Shown here: positions 1 to 7,992 of the stretch, one piece after another
How positions within the stretch are numbered: the stretch's first letter is position 1
Layout: the number at the start of each line of letters is the position of its first letter
Assembly (NCBI GenBank): GCA_016194745.1
Contig: JACQBA010000012.1
Location: forward strand, 335,224-399,223
From: Elusimicrobiota bacterium
Lineage (GTDB): Bacteria; Elusimicrobiota; Elusimicrobia; UBA1565; JACRDR01
Direction: 5' to 3'
DNA: 64,000 nucleotides
Notes under the pieces: generated by a model
What the model was told of the DNA's origin: nothing
The model's database searches: none
Seen by the model: the letters and a program-made list of their open reading frames with translations, nothing else
Made by a program: the position numbers and the translations under genes

Positions 1-278
1 GCAGCGGCACCGCCTACTTCCCGCGGGAGTACGCGAAGGCGAAGGGCAAGGACCGGTGGGGGAAGACCAACCTGCGGATACTCTCCTCGGCGATGCCGAC
101 GGACACGCCGTACGCGGTGTCCAATCAGCTCGCCTTTATCGGCCCGATGCTCAAGCTCGAGACGCCGGATTGGCAGACGCTGCTCAAGAACATGGACGAC
201 TCCCTCAACGGCGCCGAGAACGTGCTGTTCGGCGTGAGCGGCGAGGGCGAGGACGAGTGGACGCCTGAGTCGCGATAG
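1..278 (+). CDS. Secreted caspase-like (clan CD type) protein, C-terminal fragment
   Basis: The frame is open from the left edge (codons begin at base 3) and ends at TAG 276-278. The 91 visible residues align end to end with the C-terminus of the protein at 41005-42540: both carry AYFPR, then KGKD, a conserved LxILSS/LRVLSS stretch, KLETPDW and an acidic end DxWTP. In the paralogue a predicted catalytic Cys precedes the SGNAYF motif. Here bases 1-2 are gc followed by the Ser codon, as expected if the missing codon is TGC. So the window opens right after the putative nucleophile. Function is inferred only through the paralogue; the two are diverged copies, not a recent duplication. Confidence 0.8.
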   Translation, partial: SGTAYFPREYAKAKGKDRWGKTNLRILSSAMPTDTPYAVSNQLAFIGPMLKLETPDWQTLLKNMDDSLNGAENVLFGVSGEGEDEWTPESR

Positions 279-300
279 GGACCGATACGCGACCGTCTGG

Positions 301-328
301 AGCCCCGCCCGCCGTCCCGGGCGGGGCT
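301..328 (+). terminator. Strong hairpin terminator
   Basis: A perfect 11-bp GC stem (AGCCCCGCCCG / CGGGCGGGGCT) with a 6-nt loop lies 22 bases after the stop of the first gene. It is followed by TCTCGTTCC rather than a clean U-run. It separates the caspase-like gene from the next operon. Confidence 0.7.
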
Positions 329-372
329 TCTCGTTCCCCCCGGCGCTATGGCAAGTTTCGACGGGGAATTTG

Positions 373-378
373 TATAGT
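373..378 (+). promoter_or_regulatory. Probable -10 box of the 388-7186 operon
   Basis: TATAGT lies 9 nt before the GTG at 388, directly after the terminator region. No convincing -35 box is visible. If used, transcription would start at about 385, giving an almost leaderless message and excluding the TTG at 370 as start. Confidence 0.45.
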
Positions 379-387
379 CTGAACATC

Positions 388-792
388 GTGAATTCCCCGC
401 AGGACATCGAGGATATCCTGAAGCTGCAGACCGTCGCCGTCGTCGGCTGCTCGCCGAAACGTGAGCGTCCCTCGAACCAGGTCGCGTCCTATCTCATGGA
501 AAGCGGCTACCGGGTCATCCCGGTCAATCCGGGCCACAAGGAAATCCTGGGCGAGACCTGCTACCCGACCCTCAAGGACATCCCGGAGCCCGTCGAGATC
601 GTAGACATCTTCCGTCGTTCGGAGTTCGTTCCCGACATCGTCAAGGACGCCATCGACATCAAGGCGAAGGCCGTCTGGATGCAGGACGGCGTCGAGGACG
701 AGCAAGCCGCCGCGCTCGCGCGCAAGAGCGGGCTGCGGGTCGTCATGAACGATTGCATGCTGCGCCAGCATTTGAGTCGTCTAGGCCGCTGA
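388..792 (+). CDS. CoA-binding domain protein (YccU family)
   Basis: A 134-residue single-domain Rossmann protein of the CoA-binding family. VAVVGCSPKRERPSN near the N-terminus is the nucleotide-binding loop, and VIPVNPG, then the C-terminal VVMNDCML with its conserved NDC, are family landmarks. These proteins bind CoA or acyl-CoA; no enzyme activity is established for this stand-alone type. The GTG at 388 is preferred because a -10-like TATAGT lies just upstream; a TTG at 370 would add six residues but would overlap that box. It is followed after 18 nt by the dehydrogenase gene, which has its own strong RBS, and begins the plus-strand operon. Confidence 0.8.
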   Translation: MNSPQDIEDILKLQTVAVVGCSPKRERPSNQVASYLMESGYRVIPVNPGHKEILGETCYPTLKDIPEPVEIVDIFRRSEFVPDIVKDAIDIKAKAVWMQDGVEDEQAAALARKSGLRVVMNDCMLRQHLSRLGR

Positions 793-810
793 AAGGAGGA
801 ATTTGAAGCC

Positions 811-2127
811 ATGTCCGTGAAAACCAATGCGCGTACGCCGAAGTCGAAGACGAAGGCCAATTTGAACGGAACCATCGGGGTGCTCGAAGCCAACCCATGG
901 CACCAGGCGATGCTGCAGCTCGACCGCGCCGCGAATAGGATGGGCTTGGAGCAGTACATCGTCGAGCGTCTTCGCCATCCCAAGCGCATCCTGACCGTGT
1001 CGGTCCCCGTGAAGATGGACGACGGCTCTGTAAAGGTGTTCGAAGGCTACCGCGTTCAGCACAACCTCGACCGCGGCCCCGCCAAAGGCGGCATCCGCTA
1101 CCATCCTCAAGTCTCGATGGACGAGGTCAAGGCGCTCGCCTTCTGGATGACGATGAAGTGCGCGGTCGTCAATCTTCCTTACGGCGGCGCGAAGGGCGGC
1201 GTCATCTGCAACCCGAAGGAGATGTCGATCGGCGAGATCGAGCGCCTCACGCGCCGATACACGGCGGAGATCTCGATCATCATCGGCCCGGACAAGGACA
1301 TCCCCGCGCCGGACGTGAACACGAACGAGCAGATCATGGGCTGGGTGATGGACACGTATTCCATGACGATCGGCTACTCGGCGCCCGGCGTCGTCACCGG
1401 CAAACCGCTCGAGGTGGGGGGCTCCCTCGGACGGCGCGAGGCGACGGGCCGCGGCGTCTTCTATGTCACCCGCGAGCTGTCCGGCCTGCACGGCTTCGAC
1501 CTGCGCAATTCGCCGGTCGCGATCCAGGGCTTCGGAAACGTAGGCATGAACGCGGCCAAGATCTTCGCCCAGCACGGGTGCAAGGTCGTCGCGATCAGCG
1601 ACGTGACGGGCGGCATCTACAACGATCACGGCATCGACGTCAATGCGCTGATCGAATGGCGCGCCAAGCACGATTCGATCGCCAAGTACCCCAAGGCCGA
1701 GCGCATCGACGTCGACCAGCTCATCGAGGTGCCCTGCGACATCCTCATTCCGGCCGCCATGGAGAACACGATCCATCACGGCAACGCCAATCGAGTGAAG
1801 GCCAAGTATATCATCGAGGGCGCCAACGGCCCGACGACGAGCGAGGCCGACAAGATCCTGAGCCGGCGCGGCGTCATCGTGGTCCCCGACATCCTGGCCA
1901 ACGCGGGCGGCGTCACTGTCTCCTACTTCGAGTGGGTCCAGGACATCCAGGCCCTCTTCTGGGACGAGAAGACCGTCAACGCGAAACTCCAGGACATCAT
2001 CGTCAAGAGCTTCCGCGACATCTTCGAGATCCATCAGCGCGACAAGGTCGACATGCGCCTGGCCGCGTTCATGCTGGGGCTCAAGCGTCTGGCGGCGGCG
2101 GTCAAGATCCGAGGCCTCTTCCCTTGA
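811..2127 (+). CDS. gdhA: Glu/Leu/Phe/Val dehydrogenase (glutamate dehydrogenase)
   Basis: A 438-aa NAD(P)-dependent amino-acid dehydrogenase, most likely catalysing glutamate + NAD(P)+ to 2-oxoglutarate + NH4+. The N-terminal catalytic half has GPAKGGIRYHP, then MKCAVVNLPYGGAKGG with the two active-site lysines, and DIPAPDVNTN with the catalytic Asp. The C-terminal Rossmann half has the dinucleotide loop GFGNVGMNAAKI, NGPTTSEAD and PDILANAGGVTVSYFEWVQ. The length is normal for the hexameric enzyme. AAAGGAGG at 791-798 is an excellent RBS 12 nt before the ATG. Its TGA overlaps the TTG of the next gene (TTGA), so the two are translationally coupled. Substrate preference among Glu, Leu and Val cannot be settled by eye. 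Confidence 0.93.
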   Translation: MSVKTNARTPKSKTKANLNGTIGVLEANPWHQAMLQLDRAANRMGLEQYIVERLRHPKRILTVSVPVKMDDGSVKVFEGYRVQHNLDRGPAKGGIRYHPQVSMDEVKALAFWMTMKCAVVNLPYGGAKGGVICNPKEMSIGEIERLTRRYTAEISIIIGPDKDIPAPDVNTNEQIMGWVMDTYSMTIGYSAPGVVTGKPLEVGGSLGRREATGRGVFYVTRELSGLHGFDLRNSPVAIQGFGNVGMNAAKIFAQHGCKVVAISDVTGGIYNDHGIDVNALIEWRAKHDSIAKYPKAERIDVDQLIEVPCDILIPAAMENTIHHGNANRVKAKYIIEGANGPTTSEADKILSRRGVIVVPDILANAGGVTVSYFEWVQDIQALFWDEKTVNAKLQDIIVKSFRDIFEIHQRDKVDMRLAAFMLGLKRLAAAVKIRGLFP

Positions 2128-3134
2128 AGCCGCTGGTCGTCGTCACGCGGAACATCCCGAGGATCTCCCTCGATCTGCTCAAGCCGCACTTCAAGATCGA
2201 CTATTACGAGCGGGACCGGGCGATCCCGCGAAAGGACCTGCTCAAACGCGTCAAGAATGCGGACGGCGTCCTCTGCCTGCTTACGGAAAAGATCGACGCG
2301 GAGTTCTTCGACGCCGCGCCGAAGTGCCGCATCGTGGCGACGTTCTCCGTGGGTCTCGACCACGTCGACCTCCCCGAGGCGACGCGGCGCGGAGTTCTCG
2401 TCACCCACACGCCCGGGGTCCTGACCGAGACCTGCGCGGACTTCACCTTCGCGCTCCTCCTGTCGTCGGCCCGGCGGATCGTCGAGGGTGACCGGATGAT
2501 GCGGGCGGACAAGTACCCGGGCTGGGATCCCCTGATGCTGCTGGGCACCGACGTCTTCGGCAAGACGATCGGCGTCATCGGCTTCGGACGCATTGGCCAG
2601 GCCGTCGCGCGCCGGGCGGTCGGCTTCGGGATGAAGACGCTCTACGCGGACGTCCAGCCCGTCTTTCCGGAGATAGAGCGGTCCTTGAACGCGCGGCGCG
2701 TCGAGATGGACGAGCTGTTTCGCGATTCCGACTTCGTCTGCGTGCATACCGTGCTTGACGCCTCGACGAAGCACCTCGTCAACGAAGCGCGCCTGAAGTC
2801 GATGAAGCGCTCGGCATACCTCATCAACGCCGCCCGCGGGCCGATCGTGGACGAAAAGGCATTGGTCAAGGCGCTCAAGCAGGGCTGGATCCGGGGGGCG
2901 GCCCTCGACGTCTACGAGAGGGAGCCGAAAACCGAACCCGGGCTGACCAAGCTTCCCAACGTCGTCCTCGCGCCGCATCTCGCCAGCGCCTCTTTGGAGA
3001 CGCGCGAGGGGATGGGAAACCTGGCTGCCGCGAGCCTCGTCGAATTCTTGATTCTGGGCGGGCCGCCGAAGAACCTCGCCAACAAGGACGTGATACCCAA
3101 GGGGCGATCCGCGACGCTCAGCGTCGGCGCCTAG
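2124..3134 (+). CDS. D-2-hydroxyacid dehydrogenase (glyoxylate/hydroxypyruvate reductase type)
   Basis: A 336-aa NAD(P)H-dependent reductase starting at a TTG that shares bases with the gdhA stop. The substrate domain opens with KPLVVVTRNIP. The Rossmann loop is GVIGFGRIGQAVARR, and the catalytic Arg sits in INAARGPIVDE. The catalytic His is in LAPHLASAS, with the Glu in the DVYEREP stretch between them. The family reduces glyoxylate or hydroxypyruvate to glycolate or D-glycerate. The next gene is a glycerate kinase, which favours hydroxypyruvate/D-glycerate as substrate and suggests entry of serine- or glyoxylate-derived carbon into glycolysis. The long upstream extension of this frame inside gdhA is a shadow and was trimmed. 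Confidence 0.88.
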   Translation: MKPLVVVTRNIPRISLDLLKPHFKIDYYERDRAIPRKDLLKRVKNADGVLCLLTEKIDAEFFDAAPKCRIVATFSVGLDHVDLPEATRRGVLVTHTPGVLTETCADFTFALLLSSARRIVEGDRMMRADKYPGWDPLMLLGTDVFGKTIGVIGFGRIGQAVARRAVGFGMKTLYADVQPVFPEIERSLNARRVEMDELFRDSDFVCVHTVLDASTKHLVNEARLKSMKRSAYLINAARGPIVDEKALVKALKQGWIRGAALDVYEREPKTEPGLTKLPNVVLAPHLASASLETREGMGNLAAASLVEFLILGGPPKNLANKDVIPKGRSATLSVGA

Positions 3135-3153
3135 GATTCCTCCGGCGCTCCCC

Positions 3154-5010
3154 ATGACCCGGATCCTGGTCGCGCCGAACGCGTTCAAGGGCTGCCTGAC
3201 CGCCGCGGAAGCCGCGCGGGAGATCGCCGCGGGTGTCCGGCGAGCCGCGCCCGGGGCCGCGATCGATCTCATGCCCGTTTCCGACGGAGGCGACGGCCTC
3301 ATGGACGTGCTCATCGATCGCCTCGGAGGACGGCGCGTCTCACGCTCGGTGATAGGACCGTTGGGTCGGCCCAAACGCGCCGCGTACGCTCTGCTCTCGG
3401 ACGGACGGACCGCGGTCATCGAGATGGCGCGGGCCTCCGGCATCGCGGGCCTCAAGCGCTCCGACCTCGACCCCCTCGGCGCGACGTCCTTCGGCACCGG
3501 CCAGCTCATCGCGGACGCGCTCTCGCGCGGGGCGAAGAAGCTCGTCATCGGCATGGGCGGAAGCGCGACCAACGATGGCGGCGCCGGGATGGCGGAAGCG
3601 CTCGGGGCGCGATTCGTCGACGCGCGCGGCGGGACTCTCGCGCGCGGCGCCGGCCCGCTCGTGCGCTTGGCCTGCCTCGACATGTCCGATTTCGCGTCCC
3701 TCAAGGGGATCTCCGTGGTCGCGGTGTCGGACGTGCGCAATCCCCTGCTCGGCCCGCTCGGTTCGGCGCGCGTGTACGGCCCGCAGAAGGGCGCGTCTCC
3801 AGAGCAGGTCCGCCTGCTGTCGCGCGCCCTAGAACAGTATGCGCGTGTGCTCAAGGCGTGCCTTGGCAAGAGCGTCGGCCGCGTCCCGGGAGGCGGGGCG
3901 GCCGGAGGACTGGGCGCCGGGCTGCTCGCGTTCCTTGGGGCGAAGCTCGTGCCGGGCGCGGAGTGGGTCCTCGACGCCTTGGGGGCGGACCGGCGCCTGA
4001 AAGGTGCGGATCTCGTATTGTCGGGCGAAGGCCGGCTCGACGAGCAGAGCTTCTTCGGCAAGGCGCCCGTGACCTTGGCGGACCGAGCGCGCAAGCGGGG
4101 CGCGCGCGTCGGGTTTCTATGCGGGCAGGTGAGCGGCACGGCTCGGCGGAAAGTTGCGCGCAACGGGCAGCGGGCCTACTCTCTATCGCTCCCGGGCGAG
4201 AGCGTCGAGCAGGCGATGCGCGGCGCTCGCGCGCGGCTGCGGCGGGCGGCCGAGCGAGCCGTGAGGGACGCGGGTCTCGCGCTCCTGCTCGGGCTTGCGA
4301 TCGCGACTCCGACGATCGCGCAGGCGCCGGCCGCGCCGGAGGAGAACTCCATCGCCAAGGCGGACGACCTCTATTTTCATCGGAACGCGGGCGACAACCT
4401 GGCGCGCGCCACGAAGATGCTCCTGGCGCTGCTCGAGGCCAAGCCCGACGACGCTCAGGTGCTGTGGCGCGTCGGGCGGGCGACGTCCCGGACGGGCGAG
4501 CTTCTCACCGTCAAGAAGGAGAAGATCGCCGCGTTTCAGCGCGCCGAGGAGTATCTGAAGAAGTCGATCGAGCTCGATCCCAAGATCGCCGAGGCGCATT
4601 TCTGGCTGGGCGCGGCGATGGGCCGGAGGGGGCAGACCGCCGGGATCATGAAGTCGCTGTTTCTGGTCAAGCCGATCCGCATCGAGATGAACGCGACGCT
4701 GGCCTTGGAGCCCAAGCACAGCGGCGCCCACCACGTCCTCGGCGAGATGCTCCGGCACATCCCCGGGTTCGCCGGCGGGTCGAAGAAGGGCGCGGTGGAG
4801 GAAATGGAGAAGGCGCTCGAGGCGAACCCGAACAACACCGCCCTCCACTGCGACGCGGCGAACGCGTACCTCGCCGTGGGAGCGAAGGAGAAGGCCGTCG
4901 AAGTGCTCAAGAAGATGCGCGATGTGAAGGCTCCCGCGGACCCGGCCGAGTTCGAGGAGGACCTGGCGGCGGCCGACAAGATGCTGCGCAAGCTCGAAGG
5001 CAAGGACTGA
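3154..5010 (+). CDS. Glycerate kinase fused in frame to an exported TPR protein
   Basis: One 618-codon frame with two unrelated halves. Residues 1 to about 369 are a glycerate kinase (D-glycerate + ATP to phosphoglycerate): APNAFKGCLTAAEAA, PVSDGGDG and GMGGSATNDGGAG are family motifs, and the SLSLPGESVEQAM stretch is the usual C-terminal end. No stop follows. From about residue 370 the frame continues into LALLLGLAIATPTIAQA, a typical signal peptide with an AxA cleavage site. About 230 residues of TPR-like helices follow (repeats with a WLGAAMGRRGQ-like pattern), resembling the periplasmic TatT/TPR family. A GTG at 4261 could start the exported protein independently, and a TGA at 4262 in another frame forms a GTGA overlap as in coupled genes. 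Either this is a true fusion, or two proteins are made, or a small indel hides the stop. A signal peptide in mid-protein argues against one functional polypeptide. Confidence 0.8.
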   Translation: MTRILVAPNAFKGCLTAAEAAREIAAGVRRAAPGAAIDLMPVSDGGDGLMDVLIDRLGGRRVSRSVIGPLGRPKRAAYALLSDGRTAVIEMARASGIAGLKRSDLDPLGATSFGTGQLIADALSRGAKKLVIGMGGSATNDGGAGMAEALGARFVDARGGTLARGAGPLVRLACLDMSDFASLKGISVVAVSDVRNPLLGPLGSARVYGPQKGASPEQVRLLSRALEQYARVLKACLGKSVGRVPGGGAAGGLGAGLLAFLGAKLVPGAEWVLDALGADRRLKGADLVLSGEGRLDEQSFFGKAPVTLADRARKRGARVGFLCGQVSGTARRKVARNGQRAYSLSLPGESVEQAMRGARARLRRAAERAVRDAGLALLLGLAIATPTIAQAPAAPEENSIAKADDLYFHRNAGDNLARATKMLLALLEAKPDDAQVLWRVGRATSRTGELLTVKKEKIAAFQRAEEYLKKSIELDPKIAEAHFWLGAAMGRRGQTAGIMKSLFLVKPIRIEMNATLALEPKHSGAHHVLGEMLRHIPGFAGGSKKGAVEEMEKALEANPNNTALHCDAANAYLAVGAKEKAVEVLKKMRDVKAPADPAEFEEDLAAADKMLRKLEGKD

Positions 5011-5436
5011 GTGTCGAGGCGGCTTCCGGTCGTGCACGCCGCGGCGACGTTCATGATGACCGGCATCGCCTGGTTCGTCCAGATCGTCCACTATCCGTTG
5101 TTTTCCTTGGTCGGCCCCGCGACCTTCGACCAATACGAGAGCGCCAATATCTCCCGAACGTCCTTCGTGGTCGTTCCGTTGATGGTCGGGGAACTCGCGT
5201 CGGCCCTGTGGCTCGCGAGGAAGCGGCCCCGCCGGCCGGTCCCTGTCTGGATCGGGCTAGCCCTTCTCGGGGCGATCTGGGCGTCGACGTTCACGCTTCA
5301 GCTCCCGATGCATAAGCTGCTGATCTTCGGCTTCAATGAGGACGTCTTTCGGTCCTTGCTCGCGTCCAATTGGATCCGCACGATCGCATGGTCTTCGAGG
5401 AGCATCCTGGCCGCCAAGCTGCTTTTGGACGAATGA
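5011..5436 (+). CDS. Small four-helix membrane protein, unknown function
   Basis: A 141-aa protein starting at a GTG immediately after the preceding TGA. Four hydrophobic helices are visible: the N-terminal one through MMTGIAWFVQIV, then VVVPLMVGELASALWLA, the VWIGLALLGAIWASTF helix, and a C-terminal one near WIRTIAWSSRSILAAKLLL. Polar residues in the loops (HYPLF, QLPMHKLL) look like a small uncharacterised integral-membrane family. The stop overlaps the next start (ATGA), so it is an operon member. Function is not recognisable. Confidence 0.7.
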   Translation: MSRRLPVVHAAATFMMTGIAWFVQIVHYPLFSLVGPATFDQYESANISRTSFVVVPLMVGELASALWLARKRPRRPVPVWIGLALLGAIWASTFTLQLPMHKLLIFGFNEDVFRSLLASNWIRTIAWSSRSILAAKLLLDE

Positions 5437-6542
5437 CTCAATCGAATTCCCTCCTCGTCGTGGGCGGCGGCTACTTCGGACGACGGCTCGTCGAGGACGT
5501 TCTCGAGCGTACCTCCCTTCGAGTGATCCTGGGTGCGCGGTCTCCGGAGCGCGGGAGGGGGTTCGTCGAGTCCCTGCCCGACGCGCATCGCGCGCGCGTC
5601 GCCGTGGCCGCCTGCGATCTGAGCGACGCCCGCTCCGTCGAGCGCTCCCTCGACGGCGCCGCCGCGGCCGTCTGCGCGGCGGGTCCGTATCAAGGCCTGC
5701 CGCTGACTTTCCTCGCGCGCTGCTTGAAGCGCGGAACGCCGTATCTCGATCTCGCCGACGACCGCGACTTCGTCTCGAGGGCGCGGGCGTTCGTCGCGGA
5801 GTTCGGCGCCGGCGGTCTGCCCGCGGTCGGGATCGGCTGGTCCACCGCTCCCGCCTTGTCGGGCGTGCTCGCGAAGATCGCCGCCGAGGGGTTCGAGCGG
5901 GTCGAGTCGATCCGGGTCCAGATCGCGCCGGGCAACCGCAACGCGCGCGGCCAGGCGACCGTCGGCTCGCTCTTGGCCTCGCTCGGCAAGCGCTTCCGCG
6001 TCCGGTCGAACGGGGCTTGGCGCGAGGTCCGCGGCGGGACGGAGACGCGGACGTTCCGCTTCCCGGATCCGGTCGGCCCGCGGGAGGGATTCTTGGTGGA
6101 CACGGCGGATCACGACCTGCTGCCGCCTCTGTTCGGGGGAGCGGACGTCGAGTTCCGCGCCGGGGCGGAACTCGGCGTCCTCAATCTAGCGGCTTCGTCG
6201 CTGTCCCGGCTTCCGGCAAAAGGAGTCGAGCGCGCGGCGGGGGTCCTGACGGGAGCCCTGTCTCTCCTCTCGAGATTCGGAACGGACGCGGGGGCGGCGG
6301 GCGTCGAGGTGGAGGGGGTATTCCAAGGTCAACGGGCAGTCCGACGCGCGTGCATCGTAGCGGACCGAGAAGGGGAGCGGATCGCGGTCCTGCCGGCGGC
6401 GATCATGGCGCCGAGGCTGGCGGAGAGGAAGCTCGAGACCGGTGGACTGCTTCCGCTCGACTCGTGGGCGACGCGCCAGGACCTCGAGCGGGAATGCTCG
6501 GCCAGAGGCTTTCGGCTTTCCGTCGAGGAGAGTCGCGGATGA
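5433..6542 (+). CDS. Saccharopine dehydrogenase-like NAD(P)-binding protein
   Basis: A 369-aa protein. The ATG at 5433 overlaps the previous stop (ATGA) and puts the dinucleotide loop LLVVGGGYFGRRLVEDV close to the N-terminus, which fixes the start. The fold and the motifs VCAAGPYQGLPLTFLARC and YLDLADDRDF match the saccharopine dehydrogenase/trans-acting enoyl reductase superfamily. Residues after about 120 are diverged, so the substrate is unknown. The downstream gene again overlaps by ATGA and encodes a membrane protein, so the pair may act on a lipid or membrane-associated substrate (inference only). Confidence 0.72.
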   Translation: MTQSNSLLVVGGGYFGRRLVEDVLERTSLRVILGARSPERGRGFVESLPDAHRARVAVAACDLSDARSVERSLDGAAAAVCAAGPYQGLPLTFLARCLKRGTPYLDLADDRDFVSRARAFVAEFGAGGLPAVGIGWSTAPALSGVLAKIAAEGFERVESIRVQIAPGNRNARGQATVGSLLASLGKRFRVRSNGAWREVRGGTETRTFRFPDPVGPREGFLVDTADHDLLPPLFGGADVEFRAGAELGVLNLAASSLSRLPAKGVERAAGVLTGALSLLSRFGTDAGAAGVEVEGVFQGQRAVRRACIVADREGERIAVLPAAIMAPRLAERKLETGGLLPLDSWATRQDLERECSARGFRLSVEESRG

Positions 6543-7186
6543 AGCTGTGGCGCCGACTCGCCTGGGCCGCCTGGGCCGCGCTTTTGCTGCATCTTGCGGC
6601 GGGACTGGCCATGGTGCTGCTGCTTCGGAGGGGGCTCGAATCCAACGCGGACCTGGCGGATAGGTTGTCGTTCCTCCAGGATCATCGGGCTCTTTGGACG
6701 GGAGGGTGGCTGACGTGGACGGCGGCCGCTTTCTCGATCCTGGCATTCTTCCAGGCGTTCGCGGCGGCGCATTCCAAAGCTGGCGCGAGGGCGACTCCGT
6801 TGTGGGGCGCCGTTTTTGTCGCCGTCGCCGCCGTCGCGTTCGATCTGAACGCGCAGGGGATCGAGATGTCCGTTCTGCCCACGTTGATCGAGGCTCCCTT
6901 CGAGTTTCTCCATCAGCATCGCGTCGCCGTCCTCTTGACCGGCGGCATCGCCAACGCCTTGTACACCGCCGCTACCTGGATCATGATCGCGGAGACGAGC
7001 GGCCGCTATGATCGGCGGACCACGGTTGCCGGCTACGGAGTCGTCGCCTTCGGCATCGGCTTGTCCGCGGCGGCGGCGGCGGATTCGGCCGCGGGCATGG
7101 TCGCCGCGAACGCGGGCCTCGTGCCCTGCATCGTCTTGTGGCTCTTCGGCGTGGCGAAGGACGCGTCCCTACGGGCGCGAGCGTAG
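6539..7186 (+). CDS. Multi-pass membrane protein, unknown function
   Basis: A 215-aa integral membrane protein starting at an ATG that overlaps the preceding TGA. Hydrophobic helices occur near residues 8-30, 55-75, 83-100 and 120-150 and at the C-terminus (ending IVLWLFGVAKD). A conserved-looking EAPFEFLHQHR lies between helices. It closes the plus-strand operon that began at 388. Its last 18 bases overlap the 3' end of the convergent amidase gene, and no terminator is visible at the junction. No family was recognised. Confidence 0.65.
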   Translation: MKLWRRLAWAAWAALLLHLAAGLAMVLLLRRGLESNADLADRLSFLQDHRALWTGGWLTWTAAAFSILAFFQAFAAAHSKAGARATPLWGAVFVAVAAVAFDLNAQGIEMSVLPTLIEAPFEFLHQHRVAVLLTGGIANALYTAATWIMIAETSGRYDRRTTVAGYGVVAFGIGLSAAAAADSAAGMVAANAGLVPCIVLWLFGVAKDASLRARA

Positions 7187-7918
7187 GACGAGCCCGGCGC
7201 GTTTGAGCTTCGCTCGGACTTCGGCCATGAATTTCTTGCCGGGATCGGACTTCCCGGTCGGGGGATATGGGACAAGCGCCTTCCACAGCGGCGAGCGCTT
7301 ATAAACTTGGTACTCCGCGTGGGCGATGAGGTGCTCGATCTCCGGGAACCTCGCCTTGAGATAGCGCACGAGCCGGACGTTCGCCTCGACCTGCGCGGGC
7401 GTCAGCGTGTTGACCTTCCCGACGTTCTCGACGCCGATGGCGCAATGATTGAGGCCGATGACGTGCCGCGCCATGCGGTCCTCCGGCATGAGACGATAGA
7501 CGGTGCCGTCGCGGTCGACGAGAAATTGGGCCGAGACGTTGACGCGGCCGCCGACCGCGATCTCCGCGCGTCCGCTCAGCGCCTCATTGTCGAAGTAGTT
7601 CCACGACTGGCTCAGCGTCGTGAACTCGGTGTCGTGGAGCACGATCATGCGGGGGCGGATCGCGATGTCGGCCGCGTTCGCGTCGTAGTGCCGACGGATG
7701 TACTCGAGCGTGTCGCGGGTGCGCTGCGGCCCGAAGCGGATCGGGCGGTCAACGATTTTGAGCTCGCCTTCCGCGGTCCTGCCGGGACCGACCGCGGGGG
7801 CGGCCGCCAATACGATTCCGAACGACGCTCCAAGCTCGGTCGGGCTCAATTCTCCGCGGGACTTGGGACAGGAGAGTAGCAACAACGCGAGGGAGAGAAG
7901 GGCCGGGCGGCTGTTCAT
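7169..7918 (-). CDS. Exported N-acetylmuramoyl-L-alanine amidase (Amidase_2 type)
   Basis: A 249-aa exported cell-wall hydrolase. The N-terminus has a hydrophobic core ending LLLLSC, a plausible lipobox, so it is probably a lipoprotein. The zinc amidase domain spans about residues 75-240: MIVLHDTEFT carries the first metal His, SAQFLVDRDGTVYRLMPEDRMARHVIGLN a second, and IAHAEYQVYKRS a third. GVENVGK is also a family motif. It should cleave the amide bond between MurNAc and L-Ala in peptidoglycan, in turnover or recycling. It stands alone, convergent with the upstream operon. TATCTA about 30 nt upstream is a possible -10 box. Confidence 0.85.
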   Translation of the reverse strand: MNSRPALLSLALLLLSCPKSRGELSPTELGASFGIVLAAAPAVGPGRTAEGELKIVDRPIRFGPQRTRDTLEYIRRHYDANAADIAIRPRMIVLHDTEFTTLSQSWNYFDNEALSGRAEIAVGGRVNVSAQFLVDRDGTVYRLMPEDRMARHVIGLNHCAIGVENVGKVNTLTPAQVEANVRLVRYLKARFPEIEHLIAHAEYQVYKRSPLWKALVPYPPTGKSDPGKKFMAEVRAKLKRAGLVLRSRP

Positions 7919-7992
7919 GAATCCAAGATGCCTTTTTTTGAAGACTCGTAGATAGGGTCCAGGGACCTAGTGCGCGCAGGACTCATCGAGCG

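Noticed and set aside
370-387. TTG at 370 as start of the CoA-binding protein
   Set aside because: It lies before or within the probable -10 box TATAGT and has no RBS; GTG 388 fits better. Not fully excluded.
2034-4163. A 709-codon minus-strand frame over the reductase and kinase genes
   Set aside because: Antisense shadow; no RBS, no motif, Arg/Pro/Ala-rich.
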